A DNA stretch of 64,000 nucleotides from Geobacillus thermocatenulatus (GTDB taxonomy: Bacteria > Bacillota > Bacilli > Bacillales > Anoxybacillaceae), in the NCBI RefSeq assembly GCF_002217655.1, contig NZ_NEWK01000001.1:1312001-1376000 (forward strand), written 5' to 3'. Below, piece after piece: positions 35,402 through 44,601 of this stretch. Position 1 is the first letter of the stretch. Each line of letters starts with the position of its first letter. A model generated the notes under the pieces. It worked only from the letters and a program-made list of their open reading frames with translations, had not been told where the DNA came from and made no database searches. Made by a program: the position numbers and the translations under genes.

Positions 35402-35516
35402 ACAGCGCATGAGCGAGGATGATCGGACTGTTCGAAACAACTGGCGCTTGTTTTTCTTTTTGCTTGCGGCCAGCCTGTTGTGGGGAGCGGCGTATTGGAT
35501 TTGGGTTGCGGAATGA
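35388..35516 (+). CDS. Putative small single-span membrane protein
   Basis: A 42-codon frame (TTG start, [12 protein letters not shown]...) with one strong transmembrane segment ([20 protein letters not shown]). It overlaps the end of ppiB by 14 bases and has GAAGGAAG eight bases upstream, so translation could be coupled. An internal ATG at 35409 would give 35 residues. I do not recognise the family; it may be a lineage-specific small protein. Confidence 0.5.
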   Translation: MTNRKQRMSEDDRTVRNNWRLFFFLLAASLLWGAAYWIWVAE

Positions 35517-35538
35517 TGATGCAGGGCGTTTCGTGTGG

Positions 35539-35544
35539 TATAAT
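35539..35544 (+). promoter_or_regulatory. Extended -10 of the rib operon
   Basis: TGG followed by TATAAT (35539-35544), 20-25 bases before the riboswitch; no good -35 is visible, which suits an extended -10 promoter. Confidence 0.6.
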
Positions 35545-35565
35545 GAACATAACGATATAGTGATG

Positions 35566-35696
35566 CATCCTTCGGGGCAGGGTGAAATTCCCGACCGGCG
35601 GTGATGGGGCTTTCCGCCCCTCAGCCCGCGAGCCGAAAGGCAGGATCCGGTGCGATTCCGGAGCCGACAGTATAGTCTGGATGGGAGAAGGATGCC
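35566..35696 (+). ncRNA. FMN riboswitch (RFN element)
   Basis: The conserved RFN core is clear: ATCCTTCGGGGCAGGGTGAA, CCCGACCGGCGGT, CAGCCCGCGAGCC, CCGACAGTATAGTCTGGATG and the closing GAGAAGGAT. FMN binding should favour the terminator downstream (35854-35885) and shut off riboflavin synthesis. Confidence 0.97.
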
Positions 35697-35853
35697 AATA
35701 TGCGCACGGCTGTTTTCGGCCGGTTCAGACCCATGGGCAGCGTCTGTCGGCCGACTAGGCATGGTAGTATCTTTTGTTTCCGACCGGCCGGTATAGCCTG
35801 CTTAGCGAACGTGTGTTTGTTTGCGCATCATTGGTCATTCTCTCATCAATGAG

Positions 35854-35885
35854 CCCCCGGGGACATCCCGGGGGTTTCGTTTTTA
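35854..35885 (+). terminator. Riboswitch-controlled terminator before ribD
   Basis: CCCCCGGG-gacat-CCCGGGGG followed by TTTCGTTTTT, about 160 bases after the RFN element and 18 before ribD. Confidence 0.88.
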
Positions 35886-35902
35886 TTGAAGGAGGGAGTG
35901 CG

Positions 35903-37045
35903 GTGCATAACGATGAACATTATATGCGGCTCGCTCTCGATGTGGCCAAAGCTGGGGTCGGGCAAACGTCTCCCAATCCTGCAGTTGGCGCGGTCGTTGT
36001 CAACGGTGGGACGGTCGTTGGGCTTGGCGCCCATTTGAAAGCGGGTGAGCCGCACGCTGAAGTCTATGCGATCCGCATGGCTGGCGAGAAGGCGCGCGGT
36101 GCGACGGTGTACGTGACGCTTGAGCCGTGCAGCCATTATGGAAAAACGCCGCCATGTGCCGATTTGCTCATCCAGGCGGGCGTCCGTCGCGTCGTCGTTG
36201 CCACGACCGACCCGAATCCGCTTGTCGCGGGAAAAGGGATTGCCAAGCTGCGCCAAGCGGGCATTGACGTTGATGTTGGCGTATTAAAAGACGAAGCGGA
36301 CGAATTAAATCGGATGTTTTTCCACTATATCGCCGCAAAAACGCCGTTTGTCACGTTGAAGTTCGCATGCAGCCTCGATGGCAAAATCGCGACGGCGACG
36401 GGGGAAAGCAAATGGATTACATCAAGCGCGGCGCGTGAGGATGTCCATCGCCTTCGTGCGCAGCATGACGCCATTTTGGTCGGCGTCAACACCGTTTTGA
36501 CCGACAACCCGAAGCTTACCGTCCGCTTTGGGGAAAAGCGGAAAAACCCGCTGCGCATCATTTTAGATACAAAATTGCGTACACCGCTTGACGCCCATGT
36601 CGTCGCTGACAAGGAAGCAGAAACGTGGATCATCACCGGCGGCGTCAGTCGGGAACAAGCAGCGGCGTATGAGCGCCTTGGGGTGCGTGTATTTTCAATG
36701 CCGACGGCCCAGATCGATGTCCGCGATGTGCTCCGTCTGCTTGGGGAGCAGGGAGTCATGTCGCTGTTTGTCGAAGGCGGCTCGCGCGTTCATGACAGCT
36801 TCCTCCGCGCGGGAGCAGTCAATGAGGTCATCGCCTATATCGCTCCGAAGCTGATCGGCGGCCGCGGGGCGCCGACGTCGGTCGGCGGCCTTGGCTTCGC
36901 CCGGCTTGCTGAAGCGGTGGAGCTTGACATCCGCCGCATCGAGACGATCGGCCCGGACATCAAAATCGTCGCCGCGCCGAAACGGAAGGAGGAATCGTTG
37001 TGTTCACTGGCATTATTGAAGAGATCGGCACGATCGAACAAATGA
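35903..37045 (+). CDS. ribD: Bifunctional riboflavin deaminase/reductase RibD
   Basis: Deaminates and then reduces the pyrimidine intermediate of riboflavin synthesis. The 380-residue product has the zinc deaminase domain (His51-Ala-Glu53, Cys76 in PCSHYG, Cys85 in PPC) and the reductase domain (TLKFACSLDGKIAT, SLFVEGGSRVHDSFL). GTG 35903 follows GGAGGGAG. Its last 46 bases overlap ribE; the C-terminal tail after APKRKEESL is therefore probably non-essential. Confidence 0.96.
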   Translation: MHNDEHYMRLALDVAKAGVGQTSPNPAVGAVVVNGGTVVGLGAHLKAGEPHAEVYAIRMAGEKARGATVYVTLEPCSHYGKTPPCADLLIQAGVRRVVVATTDPNPLVAGKGIAKLRQAGIDVDVGVLKDEADELNRMFFHYIAAKTPFVTLKFACSLDGKIATATGESKWITSSAAREDVHRLRAQHDAILVGVNTVLTDNPKLTVRFGEKRKNPLRIILDTKLRTPLDAHVVADKEAETWIITGGVSREQAAAYERLGVRVFSMPTAQIDVRDVLRLLGEQGVMSLFVEGGSRVHDSFLRAGAVNEVIAYIAPKLIGGRGAPTSVGGLGFARLAEAVELDIRRIETIGPDIKIVAAPKRKEESLCSLALLKRSARSNK

Positions 37046-37644
37046 AGCAAACCGGCGATGCCATCGTGATGACGATTGGCGCCAAGCGGGTGCTCGAAGA
37101 TGTGCGGCTTGGCGACAGCATCGCCGTCAACGGCGTCTGCTTGACCGTCACATCGTTCACCGAACGGCAGTTTACGGTCGATGTCATGCCGGAGACGGTG
37201 AAAGCGACGGCGCTAAAGACATTAAAGCCGGGGGCGAAGGTGAATTTGGAGCGGGCAATGGCGGCTGGAGGACGGTTTGGCGGCCATTTCGTCACCGGGC
37301 ATGTGGACGGCGTCGGGCGCATCATCCGGCAGTGGCCGAAAGCGAACGCCGTCTACTATGAAATCGAAGTGCCGGCCTCGCTGCGCGCCTATATGATTGA
37401 GAAAGGATCGGTCGCAGTCGATGGGACGAGCTTGACGATTTTCGGTCTGAGCGAGCGCACGTTCATCGTTTCACTCATTCCGCATACGCGTGAGGCGACG
37501 ATTTTAGGCGAAAAGCGGCCGGGCGATCTCGTCAATATCGAGTGCGACATGATCGGCAAGTACGTCGCCGCTTTCCTCACCGCGAAAGCGACGCCGACCT
37601 CCAAATTGACGGTCGAATTTTTGGAGCAGCACGGCTATAAATAG
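37000..37644 (+). CDS. ribE: Riboflavin synthase alpha chain
   Basis: Dismutates two lumazine molecules to riboflavin. The 214-residue product shows the internal duplication of the family: [10 protein letters not shown] plus NGVCLTV in the first half, and GHVDGVG plus DGTSLTI in the second. GTG start after GGAGGAATCGTT, inside the 3' end of ribD. Confidence 0.96.
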   Translation: MFTGIIEEIGTIEQMKQTGDAIVMTIGAKRVLEDVRLGDSIAVNGVCLTVTSFTERQFTVDVMPETVKATALKTLKPGAKVNLERAMAAGGRFGGHFVTGHVDGVGRIIRQWPKANAVYYEIEVPASLRAYMIEKGSVAVDGTSLTIFGLSERTFIVSLIPHTREATILGEKRPGDLVNIECDMIGKYVAAFLTAKATPTSKLTVEFLEQHGYK

Positions 37645-37664
37645 TGGAAAAGGGGGCAAGCTTG

Positions 37665-38858
37665 ATGTTTGACACGATTGAAGCAGCGCTTTCGGCGCTG
37701 AAAAACGGAGAAGTGATCATCGTTTGCGATGACGAAGACCGCGAAAATGAAGGCGATTTTGTCGTGCTGGCCGAAAAAGCTACTCCGGATGTCATTAACT
37801 TTATGATCACTCATGGCCGCGGGCTCGTCTGCGTGCCGATTACGGAGGAATTGGCGGAGCGGCTCGAGCTTGAGCCGATGGTCACTCATAACACGGACGC
37901 GCATGGCACAGCGTTTACGGTGAGTGTCGACTACAAAACGACAACGACGGGAATCAGCGCCTACGAGCGGGCGGCGACGATTCAGGCGCTGCTTGATCCG
38001 AATGTGAAAGCGAGCGATTTTAAACGTCCTGGCCACGTTTTTCCGTTGATTGCGAAAAAGGGAGGCGTCTTGCGGCGCGCCGGCCATACAGAAGCGGCGG
38101 TTGATTTGGCCCGTTTGTGCGGCGCGAAGCCGGCCGGCGTCATTTGCGAAATCATTAAAGAGGACGGGACGATGGCTCGCGTTCCTGATTTGCGGCAAAT
38201 CGCCGACCAGTTCGGATTGAAAATGATCACGATCAAAGATTTGATCGCCTATCGGAGCCAGCGGGAAAAGCTCGTGAAACGGGAGGTGGACGTTTGGCTG
38301 CCGACCGAATTCGGCGAATTTCGCGCCATCGGCTACACAAACGTGCTCGACGGAAAAGAGCATGTGGCGCTTGTCAAAGGAGAGATCATCCCGGATGAGC
38401 CGATCTTGGTGCGCGTCCATTCCGAATGCTTAACTGGCGATGTGTTTGGCTCGTACCGGTGCGACTGCGGTCCGCAGCTGCATGCGGCGCTCAGGCAAAT
38501 CGAGGCGGAAGGGCGCGGGGTGTTGCTTTACATGCGCCAAGAAGGGCGCGGCATCGGCCTTATGAACAAGTTGCGCGCTTACAAGCTGCAGGAGCAAGGT
38601 TATGACACCGTCGAGGCGAACGAAAAGCTCGGCTTCCCCGCCGATTTGCGCGATTATGGCATCGGGGCGCAAATTTTGAAAGATCTTGGCGTGACGAAAA
38701 TGCGCCTGCTCACGAACAACCCGCGCAAAATCGCCGGCTTAAAAGGGCATGGACTCGAAGTCGTTGAACGGGTGCCCATTCAGATGCCAGCGAAAAAGGA
38801 AAATGAAAAATATTTGCGCACGAAACATGAAAAATTAGGACATATGCTTCATTTTTAA
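37665..38858 (+). CDS. ribBA: DHBP synthase / GTP cyclohydrolase II RibBA
   Basis: Bifunctional start of riboflavin synthesis, 397 residues. The N-terminal half makes dihydroxybutanone phosphate ([10 protein letters not shown] at 22-31, [11 protein letters not shown] near 141). The C-terminal half opens GTP, with zinc ligands Cys255, Cys266 and Cys268 and the RQEGRGIGL loop. ATG 37665 after AGGGGGCAAGCTTG. Equivalent to B. subtilis ribA. Confidence 0.97.
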   Translation: MFDTIEAALSALKNGEVIIVCDDEDRENEGDFVVLAEKATPDVINFMITHGRGLVCVPITEELAERLELEPMVTHNTDAHGTAFTVSVDYKTTTTGISAYERAATIQALLDPNVKASDFKRPGHVFPLIAKKGGVLRRAGHTEAAVDLARLCGAKPAGVICEIIKEDGTMARVPDLRQIADQFGLKMITIKDLIAYRSQREKLVKREVDVWLPTEFGEFRAIGYTNVLDGKEHVALVKGEIIPDEPILVRVHSECLTGDVFGSYRCDCGPQLHAALRQIEAEGRGVLLYMRQEGRGIGLMNKLRAYKLQEQGYDTVEANEKLGFPADLRDYGIGAQILKDLGVTKMRLLTNNPRKIAGLKGHGLEVVERVPIQMPAKKENEKYLRTKHEKLGHMLHF

Positions 38859-38878
38859 TGATGGGAGGAGCAACGAAC

Positions 38879-39343
38879 ATGCGCATCATTGAAGGAAACT
38901 TAGTCGGCACCGGATTGAAAATCGGCATCGTCGTCTCTCGTTTTAACGAATTCATCACGGGCAAGCTTTTATCTGGGGCGATCGACGGCTTGACGCGCCA
39001 TGGCGTGAGCGACAGCGACATCACTGTCGCCTGGGTGCCGGGTGCGTTTGAAATCCCGCTTGTGGCGAAAAAAATGGCGGAATCGAAGCAGTTTGACGCT
39101 GTCATTACGCTTGGCGCCGTCATCCGTGGGGCAACGAGCCATTTTGACTACGTCTGCAGCGAGGCGGCCAAAGGCGTCTCCCACGCGGCGCTTGCAAGCG
39201 GTGTTCCGGTCATTTTCGGCGTGTTGACGACGGACACCATTGAACAGGCGATCGAGCGGGCCGGCACGAAAGCGGGCAATAAAGGATGGGAAGCGGCGGT
39301 GTCGGCGATCGAAATGGCGAACGTCTTGCGGACGCTTGCGTAA
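38879..39343 (+). CDS. ribH: 6,7-dimethyl-8-ribityllumazine synthase
   Basis: Joins the two riboflavin precursors; forms a 60-mer shell in bacilli. The 154-residue product has [32 protein letters not shown] and [11 protein letters not shown], all active-site stretches. GGGAGGAG precedes the ATG. It is the last gene of the riboswitch-controlled operon. Confidence 0.97.
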   Translation: MRIIEGNLVGTGLKIGIVVSRFNEFITGKLLSGAIDGLTRHGVSDSDITVAWVPGAFEIPLVAKKMAESKQFDAVITLGAVIRGATSHFDYVCSEAAKGVSHAALASGVPVIFGVLTTDTIEQAIERAGTKAGNKGWEAAVSAIEMANVLRTLA

Positions 39344-39367
39344 TTTGCGTAAAAAGGCATGAAATGG

Positions 39368-39438
39368 TTCACAATATCGGTGAGAATGTTTATAATACGT
39401 ATAGAGAAAATGACAAAAACTTTTCCATTTCGGAAAAG
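39368..39438 (+). promoter_or_regulatory. Separate promoter and leader hairpin of ribT
   Basis: TTCACA (39368-39373) and TATAAT (39391-39396) spaced 17 bases. A CTTTTCC-atttc-GGAAAAG hairpin (39420-39438) follows. ribT can therefore be transcribed independently of the riboswitch. Confidence 0.65.
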
Positions 39439-39454
39439 CGTTTGTCGATAATGA

Positions 39455-39820
<366 letters not shown>

Positions 39821-39842
39821 CGAAACTAGCGCGGCTCCGCGC

Positions 39843-40382
39843 TCAGGCGGGCGGCGGAGGGGGAGGGAAGCCAACTCCTTCCGCTTTGGCCCGTTTTTTT
39901 TGTTCGCGTGCGGCGACGACGTCCGAGCGGTCGCGGCGCCGGTGTTTATCCACAAGATCAAGGTTGGCTAGGTCGCTGGCTTGCCCCCAAACGAGCTGCC
40001 GGTGGGCGCAGGCGGCCTGGCATTGCTCATAAAGGGAACGGTCGCGAATCGGCAGTTCGACGCTTTCGTACGGTTCGCCGCGAGTGATCCGCCCAGCCGT
40101 CTCGTCGAGCAAGCGGGCGAGCGCCTCGTCATCGAGGCCGAGCCGCCGGATCATCTCTTGCGCTTCGTCAAGCAGCGCCCGCGCCCGTCGAATGAGGCGC
40201 AGCGCTCCCGAGACGTTGCCGCGCCGGTAATGGTAAAAAGCGACCGCCGTTTGAATGAGCACAAGCCAACCTTTGTTTCGACCGTCTTGTTTCCAATGTT
40301 CCTCCAAAATTTCGTGGCATTCAAAATAATCGCGGTCGCTATGGAAATGGACCAAATACTCGATATACGCTTTTGGATACAT
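39843..40382 (-). CDS. ypuF: DUF309 family protein YpuF
   Basis: A 179-residue, mostly helical protein. The N terminus shows the DUF309 signature [14 protein letters not shown] (about residues 18-31), followed by [20 protein letters not shown]. The last residues are a proline tract, GFPPPPPPA. Function unknown; the HE-x-x-E-x-x-W pattern suggests metal binding. Convergent with ribT and divergent from scpA, as in B. subtilis. Confidence 0.85.
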   Translation of the reverse strand: MYPKAYIEYLVHFHSDRDYFECHEILEEHWKQDGRNKGWLVLIQTAVAFYHYRRGNVSGALRLIRRARALLDEAQEMIRRLGLDDEALARLLDETAGRITRGEPYESVELPIRDRSLYEQCQAACAHRQLVWGQASDLANLDLVDKHRRRDRSDVVAAREQKKRAKAEGVGFPPPPPPA

Positions 40383-40576
40383 CGGCCATCGTTCCTTTCA
40401 AAAGTGGGCCGCGCCATGTGAAGGCGGACGGCTCTTCTTCGATTATACGACTTCGGCGGCCTGCGGCGCAAAAAAGAGACTGTTTTCCGTTCGCTTCGCC
40501 GCTTCGTTATGATACAATAAATGTACTGCAGCTGGAGACGAGCCTACCGGGCGGTGGTTCTGGAAAAAATGGTGGG

Positions 40577-41332
40577 ATGGATGTGCAATTGCCGTACAAC
40601 GTCAAAATCGAAGCGTTTGAAGGGCCGCTTGATCTGCTTTTGCATTTGATCAACCGCTATGAAATCGATATTTACGATATTCCGGTCGCGCAAATTACGG
40701 AGCAGTATATGGCGTACATTCACACCATGCAGGAGCTTGAGTTGGATATCGCCAGCGAATATTTAGTGATGGCGGCCACCTTGCTTGCGATCAAAAGCAA
40801 AATGCTGTTGCCGCCCTCCAATGAGGAAGCTGTCGACGGCGACATCGAGTGGGGCGATGACGGGGACCCGCGCGAGGAGCTGGCGCAGCGGCTGCTTGAA
40901 TATAAAAAGTTTAAAGAGGCGGCGCGCGAACTGAAGCGGCGCGAAGAGGAGCGGGCGCTTTTGTTTACAAAGCCGCCGAGCGACTTAAGCGCATACGCGG
41001 ATGAGAAAAAGGCGGCGCCGCTGGATGTGAACGTATACGATATGCTTGGCGCCTTGTCGAAGCTGTTGCGCCGAAAAAAACTGCAAAAACCGATGCGGGC
41101 GAAAATCTCCCGCCAAGATATTTCCGTCGAACAGCGCATGGCGGAAATTTTGCATGAACTAAAGCAGGCGAACGGGCGGAAAAACTTTTACGAGCTGTTT
41201 CCGTCCTACGATCGTTCGTATATCGTCGTGACGTTTTTGGCCATTTTAGAGTTGATGAAGCAAGATGAAATCATCGTTGAGCAAGAACGGAATTTCAGCG
41301 ATTTGTTTCTGGCGGTGAAACCAGCCGGTTGA
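40577..41332 (+). CDS. scpA: Segregation and condensation protein A
   Basis: Kleisin subunit linking the SMC heads in the chromosome condensation complex. The 251-residue product opens [17 protein letters not shown], has the long helical middle and ends with the winged-helix domain ([17 protein letters not shown]). ATG 40577 follows GGTGGG; longer in-frame upstream codons lie before a TGnTACAAT-type -10 at 40513-40518 and are not expected to be translated. Confidence 0.96.
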   Translation: MDVQLPYNVKIEAFEGPLDLLLHLINRYEIDIYDIPVAQITEQYMAYIHTMQELELDIASEYLVMAATLLAIKSKMLLPPSNEEAVDGDIEWGDDGDPREELAQRLLEYKKFKEAARELKRREEERALLFTKPPSDLSAYADEKKAAPLDVNVYDMLGALSKLLRRKKLQKPMRAKISRQDISVEQRMAEILHELKQANGRKNFYELFPSYDRSYIVVTFLAILELMKQDEIIVEQERNFSDLFLAVKPAG

Positions 41333-41507
41333 GGCGGTGCGGTTTGGCCGCGGCGGTTCGCTGCGGCGGGCCGCTTTTCTTTTGTTGTTTGCCCATGCCA
41401 TGATAAGGCGGAGAGCTGACTCACATTGGGGTGAGAAGACTTGGGAAACGACGAAAACAGGAGGAAAGGAGGAGGGGCGCCAACGAGTTTGGCGTGGCAG
41501 AAGGGCG

Positions 41508-42161
41508 ATGGAACAAAACGAAAGAGAAAAAAAGGGCGCCGGTGCGCCAAATTCGGCAAAGGCGATCGTGGAAGCGCTGTTGTTTGCTGCCGGCGATGAA
41601 GGGCTGTCGCTTTCACAAATTGCTGCTGTGTTGGAAGTCAGCGAGCTAGAGGCGAAAGCGGTGATCGAGGAGCTTCAACAAGACTGTCGACGGGAAGAGC
41701 GCGGCATCCAGCTTGTCGAACTTGGCGGCGTGTTTTTGTTGGCGACAAAAAAAGAACACGCCCCCTATTTAAAGAAGTTGGTCGAAGCGCCGGGAGCATC
41801 GCCGCTGTCACAGGCGGCGCTTGAGACGCTCGCCATTATCGCATACCGCCAGCCGATTACGCGCGCGGAGATTGAGGAAATTCGCGGCGTAAAAAGCGAC
41901 AAGCCATTGCAGACGCTGATGGCACGGGCGCTCATTAAAGAGGTTGGACGAGCCGAAGGAACCGGGCGGCCGATTTTGTACGGGACAACCCCGGAATTTC
42001 TCGATTATTTCGGGCTAAAAACGCTCGAGGAGCTGCCGCCGCTGCCGGAATGGGCGGACGATGGCGAATCCGAGCGGGAAGCGGATTTATTTTTCGAAAA
42101 ATTAGCAGAAAATTTGAGCGATGGGCAGCCGGAATATGGTAAACTAAAGAAAAATGGCTGA
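41508..42161 (+). CDS. scpB: Segregation and condensation protein B
   Basis: Kleisin-associated partner of ScpA, two winged-helix domains. The 217-residue product includes [15 protein letters not shown] and [23 protein letters not shown], plus [15 protein letters not shown]. The start at 41508 has AGAAGGGCG just before it. The C-terminal acidic tail ([12 protein letters not shown]) is variable in the family. Confidence 0.95.
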   Translation: MEQNEREKKGAGAPNSAKAIVEALLFAAGDEGLSLSQIAAVLEVSELEAKAVIEELQQDCRREERGIQLVELGGVFLLATKKEHAPYLKKLVEAPGASPLSQAALETLAIIAYRQPITRAEIEEIRGVKSDKPLQTLMARALIKEVGRAEGTGRPILYGTTPEFLDYFGLKTLEELPPLPEWADDGESEREADLFFEKLAENLSDGQPEYGKLKKNG

Positions 42162-42179
42162 TCGGGAAGGAGAGCGCTC

Positions 42180-42581
42180 ATGAACGTTTGCCGCCTGTAC
42201 GGTGAAGAGCTGCAAAAGTCGCAATCGAACACGTTTGAAGACTATTTCAACCGCTCGGAAGTCACGTACCGCGACGGGGGCGAAGAGCGGACGCTGTCTG
42301 TGTTGTATTTGCGCCATTTTGAGGCGGCGCTGCTTGATTGGCTGCCGTATGAAAGCGATCCACTGTTTACGGCTAACGGGCGCGACATTCATTTGCGCGA
42401 CATCATTGCTCTTGTCTGTTTATGGAAAAATCCGGCGTATCGGAAGCGAAAGCGCGTCTACATTCATGATGAAGAGGAATTGCGCCGTTATTTTGCTGAG
42501 GTAGACGCCAAAACGCTGCAGGCGCTTGTCAGCGAATGGGCGGAAACCGGCGAGTGCCGCTTGCCTGAACGGTCGGCGTAA
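42180..42581 (+). CDS. Conserved hypothetical protein
   Basis: A 133-residue soluble protein (MNVCRLYGEELQKSQSNTFEDYF...), with GAAGGAGAGCG before the ATG and a terminator after the stop, 18 bases downstream of scpB. It has no membrane segment and is rich in aromatic and acidic residues (LLDWLPYESDPLF). I do not recognise the family. In B. subtilis ypuI occupies this place, but I cannot confirm homology. Confidence 0.7.
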   Translation: MNVCRLYGEELQKSQSNTFEDYFNRSEVTYRDGGEERTLSVLYLRHFEAALLDWLPYESDPLFTANGRDIHLRDIIALVCLWKNPAYRKRKRVYIHDEEELRRYFAEVDAKTLQALVSEWAETGECRLPERSA

Positions 42582-42583
42582 CG

Positions 42584-42611
42584 AGAAAATGCGGTTGGCG
42601 CCGCGTTTTCT
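42584..42611 (+). terminator. Hairpin after the scpB operon
   Basis: AGAAAATGCGG-ttggcg-CCGCGTTTTCT immediately follows the hypothetical gene. Confidence 0.7.
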
Positions 42612-42687
42612 GTGCGTCTGGACAAGGAAACCGTTTGGTGCAGCCGGCGGTTTGCCAAAGCAGCCTGCCTTTTTCAGAAAAAAGGGG

Positions 42688-42734
42688 GGGCTGACCCAAA
42701 ACGCGAATATGTTTTGGGTCAGCCCGATTTTTTT
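42688..42734 (+). terminator. Strong terminator
   Basis: GGGCTGACCCAAAAC-gcgaatat-GTTTTGGGTCAGCCC with a following ATTTTTTT: a perfect 15-bp stem. The stretch from here to 42938 shows no further gene. Confidence 0.92.
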
Positions 42735-42938
42735 GAGCGGTTTATCTATGGCTCATTTGCAGACCCGCTGCAGGGAAGCATCACCGCGATTCTGTTCTTC
42801 CTTGCTGTCTTTTCCTATGATGACTGCCCTCGCTCCTCTATGTATGAGCGGCCGGGAATTTGGGTGAATGCGGACAAGAACGATTTCCCCATGACAGCAT
42901 ACGATATGGCGAACAAAACAGGAGGAGGTTTTTACCAA

Positions 42939-44252
42939 ATGGACGATCAGGTGTTGTTCGCCCAATATGCGGCTAGGGTGAACGAATGGGGAAATCAAGT
43001 CAAGGAGACGCTCGCTTTGCGTGGGGCAAGCACGGATGGCGCTTCGTCGCTGCTCGAGTTTATTGCCGAGCATGACGGCGAGTGGACGGAAGAGGCCGTC
43101 CGCGAGCTTCAGCGCCTTGCCGATGACGTGTATGTCGGTGCGCTTCGCCAGTATGTCATGGAAGCGGCTGCGTGGGGAAGACAAGTTGAACAGGCGCTGT
43201 CTGCACGCAGGATGGCTGAGGATGTTGGGCTTTCGTCTTTGTTGGCGTACATCGATGGACACGGCGATGAATGGACCGAAGAAGCGATTTACGAGCTCCA
43301 GCGTCTTGTCGATGACGTATACACTCGGGCCGTCCGCCTGGCTGATTCGTCAGCTGCCGATCGGGAAGAAGAGGCGACGCAAGAACAAGTCGAAGGGGAA
43401 TCGGTGTCGCCTGAACTGGAGAGTGAAAACAAAGAGAACGAAGACGGATGGCTTGACACCAGCGGGACGGCAGAGCGGGTTGAGGACGCAAAAGAGCCGG
43501 CTTTTATGGCGGAGCTCTCCGACTCGCCGACTGATGCAGCTGACGGCGAGCCGGATCAAGTGGACAACGTGACCGATGGAAAGCGACGCTGGGTGGATGC
43601 GGACGACGGCGGTGAGCCGCGTCAACAAGTAGCGCCCGGCCGTCATGTCTTGCCGCCGCTGCCGTACCGTTATGATGCGCTCGAGCCGCATATTTCCGAA
43701 GAAATCATGCGCCTTCACCATACGAAGCATCATCAAAGCTATGTCGACGGTCTTAATCAGGCGGAGCGGATGATGGCCGAGGCGCGCCGGACGAACAATT
43801 TTGATCTGTTGAAACATTGGGAGCGGGAAGCGGCGTTCCACGGCTCCGGGCATTATTTGCATACAATCTTTTGGTACAACATGCATCCAGAGGGCGGCGG
43901 CGAGCCGCGCGGGGAGCTGCGGGCGCAAATCGAGCGCGATTTTGGCAGTTTTACCGCCTTTCGCCGTCATTTCACCGAAGCGGCGAAAAGCGCCGAAGGG
44001 GTCGGCTGGGCGCTGCTCGTTTGGGCGCCGCGAGCGCACCGTCTGGAAATTTTGCAGGCGGAAAAACACCAGCTCATGGCGCAATGGGATGTGATCCCGC
44101 TTCTCGTGCTTGATGTGTGGGAGCATGCCTACTATTTGCAATACAAAAATGATCGGGCGGCGTACATCGAACATTGGTGGAACGTCGTCAACTGGCGCAA
44201 CGTTGAAGAACGCTTTCATGAGGCGCAGAAGCTTCGTTGGCAGCCGTTTTAA
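42939..44252 (+). CDS. sodF: Fe/Mn superoxide dismutase with duplicated N-terminal extension
   Basis: A 437-residue protein. Residues 236-437 are an Fe/Mn superoxide dismutase; metal ligands can be placed at His260, His308, Asp392 and His396 (LDVWEHAYY). Residues 8-69 and 70-132 are a tandem duplication (GEWTEEAVRELQRLADDVY against DEWTEEAIYELQRLVDDVY), then an acidic, low-complexity linker to about 235. ATG 42939 follows AGGAGGTTTTTACCAA. A comparable long extension is known in Geobacillus thermodenitrificans SOD, where it was reported to raise heat resistance. No signal peptide. Confidence 0.9.
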   Translation: MDDQVLFAQYAARVNEWGNQVKETLALRGASTDGASSLLEFIAEHDGEWTEEAVRELQRLADDVYVGALRQYVMEAAAWGRQVEQALSARRMAEDVGLSSLLAYIDGHGDEWTEEAIYELQRLVDDVYTRAVRLADSSAADREEEATQEQVEGESVSPELESENKENEDGWLDTSGTAERVEDAKEPAFMAELSDSPTDAADGEPDQVDNVTDGKRRWVDADDGGEPRQQVAPGRHVLPPLPYRYDALEPHISEEIMRLHHTKHHQSYVDGLNQAERMMAEARRTNNFDLLKHWEREAAFHGSGHYLHTIFWYNMHPEGGGEPRGELRAQIERDFGSFTAFRRHFTEAAKSAEGVGWALLVWAPRAHRLEILQAEKHQLMAQWDVIPLLVLDVWEHAYYLQYKNDRAAYIEHWWNVVNWRNVEERFHEAQKLRWQPF

Positions 44253-44287
44253 ACGGGCGGGGGGGAACCCCCTGCCCGTTTTTTTGG
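44251..44287 (+). terminator. Terminator after sodF
   Basis: AAACGGGC-GGGGGG-aa-CCCCC-T-GCCCGTTT followed by TTTTT, overlapping the stop codon. Confidence 0.88.
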
Positions 44288-44435
44288 GAGAGCAGGCGCT
44301 GCGATCCATCAGGACACCTGTCCGCCGTTTCAAGGAGCGGCTTTCTCTTTGCAGGGAAAATGTCATCAACGCGCCCAGCGCAAGCGCCGGAGCGGATCGT
44401 TCAGGCTGTCTCCCCTTGCAACAGCATTTTTTCAT

Positions 44436-44462
44436 CATATTTGTCCCATCGAGGCATACACT
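44436..44462 (+). promoter_or_regulatory. Sigma-E-type promoter of dacB-spmA-spmB
   Basis: CATATT (44436-44441) and CATACACT (44455-44462), 13-base spacer, is close to the sigma-E consensus. It gives a leader of about 130 bases containing hairpins over the ribosome site. Confidence 0.7.
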
Positions 44463-44601
44463 TGTACAAAACGCGGCTTTGGGGTTCAGCCTGTTTCCGC
44501 CGCGACGTTTCTTCGGCTGCGGCCCGTTCAGCCTAATCGGAAAGGAGGAACAGGCGATTCCTCCCCGCTCCTTAAAGGAGGGGGATCCTCGCCGATATGA
44601 G

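Noticed and set aside
42612-42938. Extended N terminus of the superoxide dismutase frame (to 546 residues)
   Set aside because: The extension reads through a perfect 15-bp terminator and has no ribosome site; the start at 42939 has AGGAGG.
44110-44601. Extended N terminus of dacB (to 546 residues)
   Set aside because: It overlaps the end of sodF and its terminator and precedes the sigma-E promoter; the signal peptide fits a start at 44602.
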